A DNA stretch of 55,627 nt, taken from assembly GCF_023229695.1 (NCBI RefSeq), contig NZ_JALNYS010000021.1:1-55627 (forward strand), written 5' to 3'. Made by a program: the position numbers and the translations under genes. Positions 24,668-33,054 of this stretch are shown here, in pieces (the first letter of the stretch is position 1; the number at the start of each line of letters is the position of its first letter). The notes beneath the pieces are model-generated. The model was given only the letters and a program-made list of their open reading frames with translations. It ran no database searches and was not told where the DNA came from. The DNA is from Sulfuricurvum sp. Lineage in GTDB: Bacteria; Campylobacterota; Campylobacteria; Campylobacterales; Sulfurimonadaceae.

Positions 24668-25885
24668 ATGGCAATCAGCGTAGAAGAGGCATTGACACAG
24701 ATATACACCCTTTCCCGGCCTCTCGGAAGTGAGATTGTCCCCATTGAGAATGCGATTGAAAGGGTTTTGGCCCAAGAGGTAATTGCCTCTTACTCCCTCC
24801 CCTCTTTTGACAATTCGGCGATGGACGGTTATGCCGTTCGTGTCAGCGATGCCGGAAAAACGCTGCCACAGTCTTATGTTATTTTTGCCGGTGACGGGAA
24901 TGATATACGCCTTGTCGACAATCAATGTATCCGGATTATGACCGGAGCCAAAATTCCCGAAGGGTGCGAGGCTATCGTCCCTATCGAAGAGGTGAGAGTT
25001 CAAAACGACAACGTCAGCTTCCCTTCCCTCATCAAACCTTCGCAACATATCCGTCTCAAAGGTGAAGATATCCAAAGTGGGATGAGACTCTTGCAAGAGG
25101 GGACCTCTCTTCACGCCCATCATATCGCACTCCTCGCTTCTCAGGGAATCACCCACATCAATGTGTATCGGCGACCGAAAGTTGCCCTTTTCTCATCCGG
25201 CAATGAGCTTAAAATGCATTTTGAATCTCTGGGGGCCAATCAGCTTTACAATACCAATACCCCCACTTTCGCCGCGCGGGCACGTGAACTTGGATGTGAT
25301 GTTATTTTCACCGGTACCGCCGAGGACACTCTGGAGTCAATTCAAAATCATATTCGCAATGCGCTGGATGCCGATCTTATTATCACCTCCGGAGGGGTAA
25401 GCGTCGGTGATGCCGACTACACCAAAGAGGCTTTCAACTCTCTCGGATTTGAAGGCTCTTTTGAATCCGTCGATATCAAACCCGGGAAACCGACCACATT
25501 CGGTCGCATCCATCACACCCTTATTCTCAATTTACCCGGAAATCCTCTGGCTGCCGCTTTGTGTTTTGAGATTTTCGGGCAAAGTGCCATCCTCTCCTTA
25601 AGCGGCCGCAGCGATAAATTCCTCTCTACCATCACTACACGTATTTCCGAACCGTTTAAGATGAAAAAAGGGCGCCGTTCCTTAATCCCGGGGTGGTTTG
25701 ACGGAGCCTCTTTCACCCCGAGTCCGGTCTTCGGACCGGGGATGGTCCTCCCCCTCTCTCGGGCCAATGCTTTTATGATGGTAGATTCGGTTGTGGAAAA
25801 ATTTGAAGAAGGTTCAGAGATAAAAATTATCCCGACCCGCTGGTGCATGAGCTCAGAGGTACAACACTCCCTCGTCACCCCCTAA
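24668..25885 (+). CDS. moeA: Molybdopterin molybdenumtransferase
   Basis: A 405-residue MoeA. Domain markers include FDNSAMDGYAVR, MTGAKIPEGCEAIVPIEE, the MoCF-like active-site region TSGGVSVGDADYTKEA (D of VGDxD), and GKPTTFG...NLPGNPLAA. It inserts molybdate into adenylylated molybdopterin to give the molybdenum cofactor. The ribosome-binding site is AAGGAAC. Its 3' end overlaps the convergent queD gene by 4 nt. With moaA at 29.4 kb it shows that the organism makes molybdoenzymes. Confidence 0.95.
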   Translation: MAISVEEALTQIYTLSRPLGSEIVPIENAIERVLAQEVIASYSLPSFDNSAMDGYAVRVSDAGKTLPQSYVIFAGDGNDIRLVDNQCIRIMTGAKIPEGCEAIVPIEEVRVQNDNVSFPSLIKPSQHIRLKGEDIQSGMRLLQEGTSLHAHHIALLASQGITHINVYRRPKVALFSSGNELKMHFESLGANQLYNTNTPTFAARARELGCDVIFTGTAEDTLESIQNHIRNALDADLIITSGGVSVGDADYTKEAFNSLGFEGSFESVDIKPGKPTTFGRIHHTLILNLPGNPLAAALCFEIFGQSAILSLSGRSDKFLSTITTRISEPFKMKKGRRSLIPGWFDGASFTPSPVFGPGMVLPLSRANAFMMVDSVVEKFEEGSEIKIIPTRWCMSSEVQHSLVTP

Positions 25886-26463
25886 ACGGCATCGGGATTC
25901 ATAAACGTTTCGCCGAGAAGAATTTTCTCCCATAATCGGGGGTCACCCCACCCTTCACGCACTTCATCGCTAAAACGTATCGATTCCAAAGGGATGGACC
26001 CCATCTGCTCCGAATAGGCATCTTCCTCGAAAGCTTGTGCGTATCCCGTATCGGTCTCATGGACGATAATGCTGTGAAGCCTTACCCCTTTTTCCCCGTT
26101 GACGGTTTTGGTACAGCCGAGCAGGCGGTCAATCATGACAAAAATGACCCGGCTGAACTGCTCTGCCGAAGGGGAAACAGGAAGCTGGACCCAGCGGTTG
26201 GAGTTCTCTTTCATCGCTAAAAGGTACGCCGCATCGTCTTGGTCCCACAACGCGATTGCATGGTCAAAACTGTCGATAAGCGCTTTCATGTTTTGTTTCA
26301 TCAAGCCAAAATCGTAAACCATCTGACCGTGATCGAGATATTTGGATTCAAAAAGAATTTCAACTTTGTAGGAGTGTCCGTGGATCGAAGCACGGCACCG
26401 CTGGGTTGAACATCCTCGGACAATGTGGGCATTTTCAAATTTAAATAATTTTCTTATTATCAT
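25882..26463 (-). CDS. queD: 6-carboxy-5,6,7,8-tetrahydropterin synthase
   Basis: A 193-residue QueD/PTPS-family enzyme. Zinc ligands are H13 (FENAHIV), H28 and H30 (IHGHSY); the catalytic cysteine is C23 in the CSTQRCRASIHGH context, and ESKYLDHGQMVYDFG and HETDTG supply further active-site residues. It converts dihydroneopterin triphosphate to 6-carboxytetrahydropterin on the way to preQ0 and queuosine. It is longer than the 120-residue E. coli enzyme, with extra loops and a C-terminal extension. It is separated from queE by a two-gene accessory insert. Confidence 0.9.
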   Translation of the reverse strand: MIIRKLFKFENAHIVRGCSTQRCRASIHGHSYKVEILFESKYLDHGQMVYDFGLMKQNMKALIDSFDHAIALWDQDDAAYLLAMKENSNRWVQLPVSPSAEQFSRVIFVMIDRLLGCTKTVNGEKGVRLHSIIVHETDTGYAQAFEEDAYSEQMGSIPLESIRFSDEVREGWGDPRLWEKILLGETFMNPDAV

Positions 26464-26465
26464 GA

Positions 26466-27038
26466 CTAGTCGTTTTGTCCTCTCAAAAATCCAATTTTTT
26501 CGACTTCACTTGCCGATTTAATGTCCATTACCGTTTCTTCTAACGATCCCATAGAGTCTTCGATCATTATAACAGCATCCGCAACAGCAGAGAGCCTTTC
26601 TTTCGTCCACTCTTTGTTAGCAACTACTTCTTGCTTTAATTCATGAATCTGTTTTGCTAGATCGCTGTATTCGATAGCATAATGACGCATCTTTGTAAAC
26701 GTTCGCATGATTGCGATGGTAACATCAGCCGCTCTTTGACTCTTTAGTACTGTTGCCAGCATATAAACACCCTGCTCGCTAAAGACCTTAGGTACCGTTC
26801 TGCGACCTCCCCAACTTGAGGTCACATTTTGTGACTTCAAGTTGTCCCACTCATCTTGAGAAAGTTCAAAAACAAAATCATTCGGAAATCGCTCCGTATT
26901 CCGCGAAACAGCTTGATTAATATATTTTGTTTCTACCCCATACAACTCTGCTAAATCAGAGTCTAACATTACTTCAATATTACGGATACGGTAAATTTTC
27001 TCTCGTATTTGTTCAATAGGTAAATTTAACGTATTCAT
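26466..27038 (-). CDS. ORF6N-domain protein
   Basis: A 190-residue protein with an N-terminal ORF6N domain (residues about 10-100; MLDSDLAELYGVETKYINQAV shortened, RFPNDFVFEL, FSEQGVYMLATVL), a DNA-binding domain found in phage antirepressors and in mobile or defence-linked genes. A helical C-terminal half (about 115-185) looks like a coiled coil. The start overlaps the stop of the next upstream gene by 4 nt (ATGA). It has no counterpart in the queuosine pathway, so it and its partner look like an insertion. A regulatory or phage-derived role is inference. Confidence 0.8.
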   Translation of the reverse strand: MNTLNLPIEQIREKIYRIRNIEVMLDSDLAELYGVETKYINQAVSRNTERFPNDFVFELSQDEWDNLKSQNVTSSWGGRRTVPKVFSEQGVYMLATVLKSQRAADVTIAIMRTFTKMRHYAIEYSDLAKQIHELKQEVVANKEWTKERLSAVADAVIMIEDSMGSLEETVMDIKSASEVEKIGFLRGQND

Positions 27039-28456
27039 TTTTTGAGAGTCTGCATTAATAATTTTGCCATACCGTTTGCGATCAATTTTTCTCTATATAT
27101 CACTGCAGAAGATTTTTCCTCTTTATCACTTGTTTTCTCTTTGGAAAACATACCTGCCATCATACCCTCTTGGTATTTTTGAATCAAATTTTTTGTCTCT
27201 TTGACAAATTCTTCATCGCTCATACCGACTTGAGCTTTTGCTTTGATCGCTGATGCAATTTGTTTGATGTTTCGTTCTTGCTCTTGTAATTCCGTAATTT
27301 TGTCGATATTTTTATTGATCTGAGCGATGAAATAGATAATCAATGAAATACCGATCAAAACGGGAGAACCAAAAAAGAGGATAACACCAAAAATCGTTCC
27401 GAAAGACGGTAAAGTTTCTTTGGTAAAAAGCGAGGAAAACGTCGCCATTTTTTGATCTACATATCCGTGTGCAATAGCATAAATAAAAATTCCAATAAAT
27501 ACTACAATTCCACCATAATAAAACCGATTATGCCACTCTATCTTGCCAATCGTTTGATGAATATATTTATAAGGGGATTGTAATTCTGAAATAACATTTT
27601 CAACTTGCGTTTTTTGATGTCGTGCACTCTTTTCTTGCTCTAAGTAAAATTGTATTTTCTCTTCTAATTTTTCTTGCTTAATCAGTAATTTTTGTTTTTT
27701 ATAATCATCTTGCGTTGTTTCAATTGCTTTGCTTAATCCAGAAGATTCTTCCTGAAGCTCATTAACAATACTATTTATTTTTTCAAGATATTTTGTATCA
27801 AATCCAATTACTTTGTCAGGATTTTTTGCAGAAGCAAGTGCCTTTGGCAAGTTTTCCCATTTTGAAATTATGTCACTATCGAATTTGTATGCGAATAAAA
27901 TTCCAATTAAACATAGTAAAAAAATAAAAACATTGAAATCAATATAATTAGAAAAAATACTAATTATTCCACCAAAAAGTATTCCTTGAAATGTACCAGC
28001 GACCAAACTTCCCCATATTCCTTCAATTGAAAAAACAATAATAGCTCCAGAAATGATACTAAATAATGCAGAAAATACGCCCAAGACACTTATCAATATC
28101 AAAAGTTTATCGTCATTATGTAACTGAATGCCTAAAATATTATTAGAAAAAAAAAGATATATGTTGATGCCAACAATTATAAAACCCATCAAATACAATA
28201 TTTTATAAATTTGTATTGAAATATTAGCCTTATTTACATCAGCTAATTTAAAATCAGTATTTTTAAAATTTGAGCCTCGAAAATCAATATATTGTAATTC
28301 TGCTTTTTGTAGATAAAAATTACTCAAATTTGCAAAACGTAGATTAATCGGAGAGTAGTTAGTAGCTTTACGATATTCATTCCATTCGGTGAGGTCTTTT
28401 GCATCAGAGCATTTTTTGAGCAGTTCATACGCTTTTTTATCGTACCATATTCCCAT
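27035..28456 (-). CDS. Membrane protein with pentapeptide-repeat N-terminus and coiled coils
   Basis: A 473-residue protein I do not recognise as a named family. Residues about 37-80 carry pentapeptide-type repeats (FANLSNFYLQKAELQYIDF and ADVNKANI, A/D-N/L pattern). Four membrane helices follow (about 82-190), then a long charged coiled coil (about 205-300), two more helices (about 312-332, 350-378) and a second helical region. The DNA is clearly more A/T-rich than neighbouring genes, suggesting recent acquisition. It is translationally coupled to the ORF6N gene. Multi-pass membrane plus coiled-coil layouts occur in abortive-infection effectors, but no effector domain is visible. Confidence 0.7.
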   Translation of the reverse strand: MGIWYDKKAYELLKKCSDAKDLTEWNEYRKATNYSPINLRFANLSNFYLQKAELQYIDFRGSNFKNTDFKLADVNKANISIQIYKILYLMGFIIVGINIYLFFSNNILGIQLHNDDKLLILISVLGVFSALFSIISGAIIVFSIEGIWGSLVAGTFQGILFGGIISIFSNYIDFNVFIFLLCLIGILFAYKFDSDIISKWENLPKALASAKNPDKVIGFDTKYLEKINSIVNELQEESSGLSKAIETTQDDYKKQKLLIKQEKLEEKIQFYLEQEKSARHQKTQVENVISELQSPYKYIHQTIGKIEWHNRFYYGGIVVFIGIFIYAIAHGYVDQKMATFSSLFTKETLPSFGTIFGVILFFGSPVLIGISLIIYFIAQINKNIDKITELQEQERNIKQIASAIKAKAQVGMSDEEFVKETKNLIQKYQEGMMAGMFSKEKTSDKEEKSSAVIYREKLIANGMAKLLMQTLKK

Positions 28457-28484
28457 ACTTTTTGCTCCTCAATGATTTACAATA

Positions 28485-29243
28485 TTATACCCCATGATTT
28501 TGATCCCAAATTCGGATATGAAGACGGTCGGAGTAGATAAAACCTCGCCGTTTACAAAACTCGATGACCGCTTCGCAATTCGCCTCAATATGAGCTTTGT
28601 TACCCCCTAATGGCATACAGTAAACAGGGGTATAGGGGTGATCGGCAACGATGGTGTCAATCTCCTCTTCCAATACGCTTATTAACGAAGGTTCATCCAC
28701 GCTAAATTTAAAAAAACTCCCCTGTGTATGGGCCAATATCGACGTTATCACCTCGGGTTTTACTCGCCGGTTCAGAGGTTCGCCGCTGTTAGAGAGTTTT
28801 ACCGAAAGGGCGTACGTTGCCGATGCATAGAAAGGGTAGCGTTTAAAATCCGGAGCAATCGTTGCGTTGGTCTCAAACGTAACCCGGTGTCCCTGGCCGA
28901 TCAGATAATCAATAAACTCGACAAAAACCGGTTCATTGGCATAAATCAGAGGCTCACCTCCGGTCAAAACAACATCCACGTGCGGCGGAATACGGTAACC
29001 GTTCATGATCCAAATGAAGGTTTGAAGCTCTTCCACCTCTTGCCAAAGATCCCCGAAACTCTGGCGGTCTACGGCGTAAACCGTATCGCACCCCACAATT
29101 TCGCGGCCATCGGGTGTTATCTCAGTGCATCCAAATCCTTCGCACGTCAGATTACACCCGCCGAATCGGAAAAAAAGCGACGGAGTTCCAACGTATTTCC
29201 CCTCCCCTTGAACGGAGTAAAAATGTTCAACTAAATAGAGCAT
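28485..29243 (-). CDS. queE: 7-carboxy-7-deazaguanine synthase (radical SAM)
   Basis: A 252-residue QueE. The start MLYLVEHFYSVQGEGKYVG and the GGE motif (LTGGEPLIYANEP) are typical. The cluster cysteines appear as C30 and C34 (GGCNLTC) and C52 in CDT, so about 15 residues are inserted compared with the usual CxxxCxxCDT; C39 lies within the insert. It converts 6-carboxytetrahydropterin to 7-carboxy-7-deazaguanine for queuosine. GGAG precedes the ATG at 29,243. The first nine codons are duplicated just upstream, after moaA. Confidence 0.88.
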   Translation of the reverse strand: MLYLVEHFYSVQGEGKYVGTPSLFFRFGGCNLTCEGFGCTEITPDGREIVGCDTVYAVDRQSFGDLWQEVEELQTFIWIMNGYRIPPHVDVVLTGGEPLIYANEPVFVEFIDYLIGQGHRVTFETNATIAPDFKRYPFYASATYALSVKLSNSGEPLNRRVKPEVITSILAHTQGSFFKFSVDEPSLISVLEEEIDTIVADHPYTPVYCMPLGGNKAHIEANCEAVIEFCKRRGFIYSDRLHIRIWDQNHGV

Positions 29244-29371
29244 TTTTTCTCCGTCGAAAGCGTAGCTTTTTGAGCCTTGCGCTGAGCAAAACCCAGTGTT
29301 AGCGCAGACGTTTGGACGGGTTCAAACGGCGTATTATAATGGTCATAGAAATGTTCGACTAAATAGAGCAT
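29231..29371 (-). CDS. Possible 46-codon ORF made by duplication of the queE start
   Basis: Starting at an ATG 1 nt after the moaA stop, this frame begins MLYLVEHFY, the same nine residues as queE. It then reads through the inserted repeat (DHYNTPFEPVQTSALTLGFA and on) to a TAG inside queE. The shared 27 nt differ at three positions, all synonymous (GTT/GTC, TTT/TTC, TAC/TAT). GGGGG lies just ahead as a possible ribosome-binding site. It may be translated as a leader of queE or may be a duplication scar. Confidence 0.3.
   Translation of the reverse strand: MLYLVEHFYDHYNTPFEPVQTSALTLGFAQRKAQKATLSTEKKCSI
29250..29338 (+). repeat. Dispersed structured repeat between moaA and queE
   Basis: Plus-strand reading: CTCCGTCGAAAGCGTAGC, then a hairpin TTGCGCTGAGCAAAACCCAGTGTTAGCGC region, then CGTTTGGACGGGTTCAAACGGCG. 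AGTGTTAGCG is shared with the 4.7 kb copy. It sits between the two copies of the queE start, so the duplication and the repeat probably arose together. Confidence 0.5.
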
Positions 29372-29372
29372 C

Positions 29373-30338
29373 TCACCCCCCTGTTTCGTAAAAAGCACGT
29401 TTGGAAAGCTCGCCGTCGGGATCGCTCCATCGGTTTTTTTCCGGTTTCGTCCGGATCACCTCTTTGAGGACAAGGGCGGCCTCTTTGATATCACCGCGCC
29501 GCACCGCATCCCGAATGGACATCGCCTCATCAAAATAGAGGCACGGGATCAGGTTCCCCTCAGCCGTCAGACGGATACGATTGCATTTCGTACAAAAATC
29601 GTCCTTGTGCGGTTCTATTATCCCAAACTCGTATCCCTCTTCCAGCCTATAGTAATGAGACGGTGAGTGGCCGTCAAATCCTTCATCTTTGTAAGGATAG
29701 CGACTTCCGATACTATCCAATAACTCCGGACTCTGCATCCCTTTGATATCCACTTCGGCATGAACGTTTTCCATATACTCGATAAAGCGGACCGGCATCT
29801 TTCGAGCTTTGCAATATTCTAAAACGTCCAGAATCTCATTGTCAATGATCCACTTCATCGGAACCATGTTGACTTTGACCTTAAATCCCACTTTCAAAGC
29901 TTCTTCAATCCCGTCCAATACATGGCCTAATACATCTTTTTTGGCAATTTTCTCGGCGATTTTTGGTTTGAGCGAATCAATGGAAACGTTAATTCGGCGT
30001 AATCCCGCATCATAGAGCTTTTGCGCGGCCCCTTTCAGTAAAAAAGCATTGGTTGTCATAGCCAAATCGATATCGGGTTTGTAATCATGAATCATCTTCA
30101 TAAAACGGTCCAGATCTTCGCGCAACAACGGTTCTCCGCCGGTGATTCGGATTTTTTTGACCCCCTCGTCAATCGCTACTTTAACAAATTCAAACAGCTC
30201 TTCAAAACTGAGAAGGTTCTCTTTGGGGACCCATGAAAAAGGCTTTTCAGGCATACAGTACTGACATCGAAAGTTACACCGTTCCGTGACCGAAACCCGC
30301 AAATAATCAACTGTTCTACCATAACTATCTATTAACAC
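29373..30338 (-). CDS. moaA: GTP 3',8-cyclase
   Basis: A 321-residue MoaA. The N-terminal radical SAM cluster motif is C21-x3-C25-x2-C28 (ERCNFRCQYCMP). The C-terminal substrate cluster is CTKCNRIRLTAEGNLIPC (CX2CX13C), and the protein ends in the conserved GG dipeptide. It converts GTP to 3',8-cyclo-7,8-dihydro-GTP, the first step of molybdenum cofactor synthesis. The TGA stop lies 1 nt before the ATG of the small duplicated ORF, so translation could couple onward to queE. Confidence 0.96.
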   Translation of the reverse strand: MLIDSYGRTVDYLRVSVTERCNFRCQYCMPEKPFSWVPKENLLSFEELFEFVKVAIDEGVKKIRITGGEPLLREDLDRFMKMIHDYKPDIDLAMTTNAFLLKGAAQKLYDAGLRRINVSIDSLKPKIAEKIAKKDVLGHVLDGIEEALKVGFKVKVNMVPMKWIIDNEILDVLEYCKARKMPVRFIEYMENVHAEVDIKGMQSPELLDSIGSRYPYKDEGFDGHSPSHYYRLEEGYEFGIIEPHKDDFCTKCNRIRLTAEGNLIPCLYFDEAMSIRDAVRRGDIKEAALVLKEVIRTKPEKNRWSDPDGELSKRAFYETGG

Positions 30339-30429
30339 AATTATCCTTGAAGAACTCCCTTAACTCAGGAGCAATACGCGAGTTTACCAGAAAAATGTTT
30401 GGAATTTTATTTATCAAAAGAGTTAGGAA

Positions 30430-30485
30430 AGAAAAATCTGCCTCGAATGAGGGTAGCCAAAGGGGTTTGCCCCTCTGGCGTTTAT
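30430..30485 (+). repeat. Dispersed structured repeat, type A (short form)
   Basis: Plus-strand: TGCCTCGAATGAGGGTAGCC, hairpin AAAGGGGTTTGCCCCTCT, then GGCGTT. It keeps the first hairpin, the GTAGCC joint, the second hairpin and the GGCGTT tail but lacks the AGCTTYAG middle. It lies 7 nt from the stop of the cytochrome gene. Confidence 0.65.
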
Positions 30486-30492
30486 AAGGTGG

Positions 30493-30888
30493 TTACCAGC
30501 CGCGTACTACAGCGTGGCAAGCGGTACATGCATTCATGATTTCAGAATAGGATGCATGCGCTTTCGAGAATTGTTTTTTATCCAGATTGCTTAAGAGTTC
30601 CGCCGACGCAGAATCGATCCGTTTTGAAGCGTTAAAAGCGATATTGCTCATATGCTGCTTATCTTTCGGGAGATATTTTTTAGTAGCATCCATATCATGA
30701 AAAAGGGCATTGGCTTTATGAATTTCACCAACGCCGTTTTTAATCAAAGCAGGGGTATTGTACAAAAACCCTTTTTGGATATTGCTAAGGCCATTCTCCA
30801 TTTGGCTCATATTTGCAGCCAATGTATCATCTGCCATTGCACCGCTACCGATTAGAGCAGAAAGAGCCAATAGTTTCATTATTTTCAT
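30493..30888 (-). CDS. Class II-like cytochrome c (c'-type)
   Basis: A 131-residue secreted protein with a Sec signal peptide (MKIMKLLALSALIGSGAMA), a mature region that is almost entirely helical, and one heme motif, CTACH, only six residues from the C-terminus. This placement is typical of cytochromes c' and related four-helix class II cytochromes. The ATG at 30,888 is chosen for its AGGAGA site; an in-frame codon 6 residues upstream is less likely. It follows the bc1 genes by 27 nt and may carry electrons from the complex or bind small ligands. Confidence 0.8.
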   Translation of the reverse strand: MKIMKLLALSALIGSGAMADDTLAANMSQMENGLSNIQKGFLYNTPALIKNGVGEIHKANALFHDMDATKKYLPKDKQHMSNIAFNASKRIDSASAELLSNLDKKQFSKAHASYSEIMNACTACHAVVRGW

Positions 30889-30915
30889 TATGTTTCTCCT
30901 AATCAAAGGTGCACC

Positions 30916-31794
30916 TTAGTGCACCTCCTCCCAAATTTTACGCTTCCAGAGGAAAGCAAAAAGGGCAAATACAACCGAATAAAGCATTACCCACAATCCT
31001 ACTGTTTCACGCTCTGCTTTTTTCGAATCACCGATCTCTTCCATATACGTAATGACCTCTTCTTGCGCTTCCTCTGTCAATCCGACACGAGGCATCGCTG
31101 TTCCATGCAATAACACTTGCGGATCATTAATGAAGCTGTGAAGATAGTGCTCACCGCGACTTTTAATGTGTTGGGACAAATCCGGAGGAGTTGCACCCAT
31201 ATAGGTTTTCAAATTCTCCGTCGGTGTAGTCGCTTCGATACCGGCATATTTCATACTATGACATCGTCCGCACGCCGCTTCAAACGTTACTTTGTGCCCC
31301 TCTTTTCCTTCAGCCACTTTTGGAGCGATGGATTGCAAGTAAGCAACAACATCCATAATCTCTTGCGGAGTCATCCAGTTGTACGACGGCATCGGGAAAG
31401 TTTTACCGGTATCCGGGCCAAATTTATGTTGCAAGTGCATTGCACTTACCGGATCGAAAATGAAATTCGCCAGATAGTTCTTATCGTAGATACGTCCAGC
31501 ATGGCTTAAATCCGGCGGAGTAACCCCGTATGCCGCAGCAGCATCTGCATTTGGCATCATTTGAGGGTGGCTTGCCGATTCAATCGCATGACATGCAATA
31601 CAGTTCGCTTCTACCAGCACTTTACCGTTTTCAGCATTCCCGGCAAGGGAGGTATCGACATTTTTTACATCCTTGAACGTAAAATCCGCCGCAGCCACTT
31701 CCGGATGCATAACACTGTGTGCATACGGCTCAATGCCGTAGTACGTGATGCCGACAAGAGCAATAATGACGGCTAAAATTTTAAACTCTTTCAT
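30916..31794 (-). CDS. petC: Diheme cytochrome c1 subunit of the bc1 complex
   Basis: A 292-residue protein with an N-terminal membrane anchor (KILAVIIALVGITYYGI), two c-type heme motifs (C65-x2-C68-H69 and C175-x2-C178-H179) each in a cytochrome c domain, and a C-terminal membrane helix (VGLWVMLYSVVFALFAFLW) before basic KRKIW. The diheme form replaces monoheme cytochrome c1 in Campylobacterota. It passes electrons from the Rieske protein to soluble cytochromes. The start overlaps the cytochrome b stop by 1 nt. Confidence 0.92.
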   Translation of the reverse strand: MKEFKILAVIIALVGITYYGIEPYAHSVMHPEVAAADFTFKDVKNVDTSLAGNAENGKVLVEANCIACHAIESASHPQMMPNADAAAAYGVTPPDLSHAGRIYDKNYLANFIFDPVSAMHLQHKFGPDTGKTFPMPSYNWMTPQEIMDVVAYLQSIAPKVAEGKEGHKVTFEAACGRCHSMKYAGIEATTPTENLKTYMGATPPDLSQHIKSRGEHYLHSFINDPQVLLHGTAMPRVGLTEEAQEEVITYMEEIGDSKKAERETVGLWVMLYSVVFALFAFLWKRKIWEEVH

Positions 31795-33044
31795 TATTTA
31801 CCTCCCACTTTTTTTGCTTCTGCTTTAGTAATAAACGGTAATGCAATGAACAATACCAAGAAAGTCAGTGATGCACCGAAACCTACCCATGCGTTCGGAC
31901 CGGTCGGAGGCAGTTTACCGAATTCGGTCAATACCATCAAATCGGCAATCATCAACCAGAACCAGTATTTAAAGTAAGGACGTTGATTCGCCGGTTTCAC
32001 CATCGGTGAACGATCCAACCACGGCATGACAAGGAAAATCGCATTCGCAAATCCGAAAGCCATCAATCCAAGGTCTTTGCCGGAAACACCCGCGATTTCA
32101 AAGAACCATCCGCGCAATACTTCGTAACTCCACAAGAAATACCACTCAGGATAAATGTGTGCCGGAGTTTTCAGACCGTCCGCTTTATCAAAATTGATCG
32201 GATCCATTGCAAATCCGTAATGGAAAAAGACCAAATAAAAGAAGAAAATCAAAAAGACCCCTAAAACAAAAACGTCTTTTGACAAAAATACCGGCCAGAA
32301 TGGGATAACTTTAGCCCCTTTTTTATCACCGGCTTTGAATTTCTCAGCCTCTTCTTCGTAATCAAAGAACTCACCCGATTCATTATTAACGTGTGGGAAA
32401 CGGAGTGCATAAAAGTGAAATGCAATAGCACCCAGAATCGCTAACGGAATCAACAATACGTGAAGCATGAAAAATCGGGTCAATGTTGCATCGGCTACAT
32501 AGAAATTCCCGCGAATCCATACGACCAAATCACCGCCGATTACCGGAATACCGCCGAAAATTTCCGTAATAACGTACGCTGCCCAATACGACATTTGCCC
32601 CCATGGAAGCATATAACCGCTAAACCCTTCCGCAGAAAAAAGCATGAACAGGAGCATCCCGGAAATCCAGATCATCTCACGCCCTTTTTTATAAGAACCG
32701 TAATAGATACCGGTAAACATGTGGATGTAAATAATCAAGAAAATAACCGAAGCACCGACCGCATGGATATGTCGGAAGAGCCATCCGTAAGCCACGTCTT
32801 GCATAATCGTATAGTTGACACTGTCAAACGCCATATTGACATCGGGTTTGTAATACATCAACAAGAAAATTCCGGAGATTAACAACAATTTAAACATGAC
32901 CGCAAGGATCATCCCCATCGCCCAAAGAAAATTAATCTCTTTTGGAATCCAGTACTCGGTCATCATCACTTTTGAAAAGTTGACAACACCTAAACGTTGG
33001 TCGAACCACTCACCCATCGAGTTAGCTTTTTTGAATTCTGCCAT
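31794..33044 (-). CDS. petB: Cytochrome b subunit of the bc1 complex
   Basis: A 416-residue fused cytochrome b with eight or so transmembrane helices. The Qo-site motif PEWY is present in IYPEWYFLWSYEVLRGW, and histidine pairs for the two b hemes lie in the RHIHAVGAS and HVLLIPLAILGAIAFHFY regions. It oxidises menaquinol and moves protons out across the inner membrane. It lies between the Rieske and cytochrome c1 genes with 10-nt and 1-nt junctions. Confidence 0.95.
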   Translation of the reverse strand: MAEFKKANSMGEWFDQRLGVVNFSKVMMTEYWIPKEINFLWAMGMILAVMFKLLLISGIFLLMYYKPDVNMAFDSVNYTIMQDVAYGWLFRHIHAVGASVIFLIIYIHMFTGIYYGSYKKGREMIWISGMLLFMLFSAEGFSGYMLPWGQMSYWAAYVITEIFGGIPVIGGDLVVWIRGNFYVADATLTRFFMLHVLLIPLAILGAIAFHFYALRFPHVNNESGEFFDYEEEAEKFKAGDKKGAKVIPFWPVFLSKDVFVLGVFLIFFFYLVFFHYGFAMDPINFDKADGLKTPAHIYPEWYFLWSYEVLRGWFFEIAGVSGKDLGLMAFGFANAIFLVMPWLDRSPMVKPANQRPYFKYWFWLMIADLMVLTEFGKLPPTGPNAWVGFGASLTFLVLFIALPFITKAEAKKVGGK

Positions 33045-33054
33045 TCTATACCCC

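Noticed and set aside
26466..28456. Complete prophage or insertion sequence at the AT-rich insert
   Set aside because: No integrase, transposase, structural phage gene or flanking inverted repeats were found; only two genes are involved.
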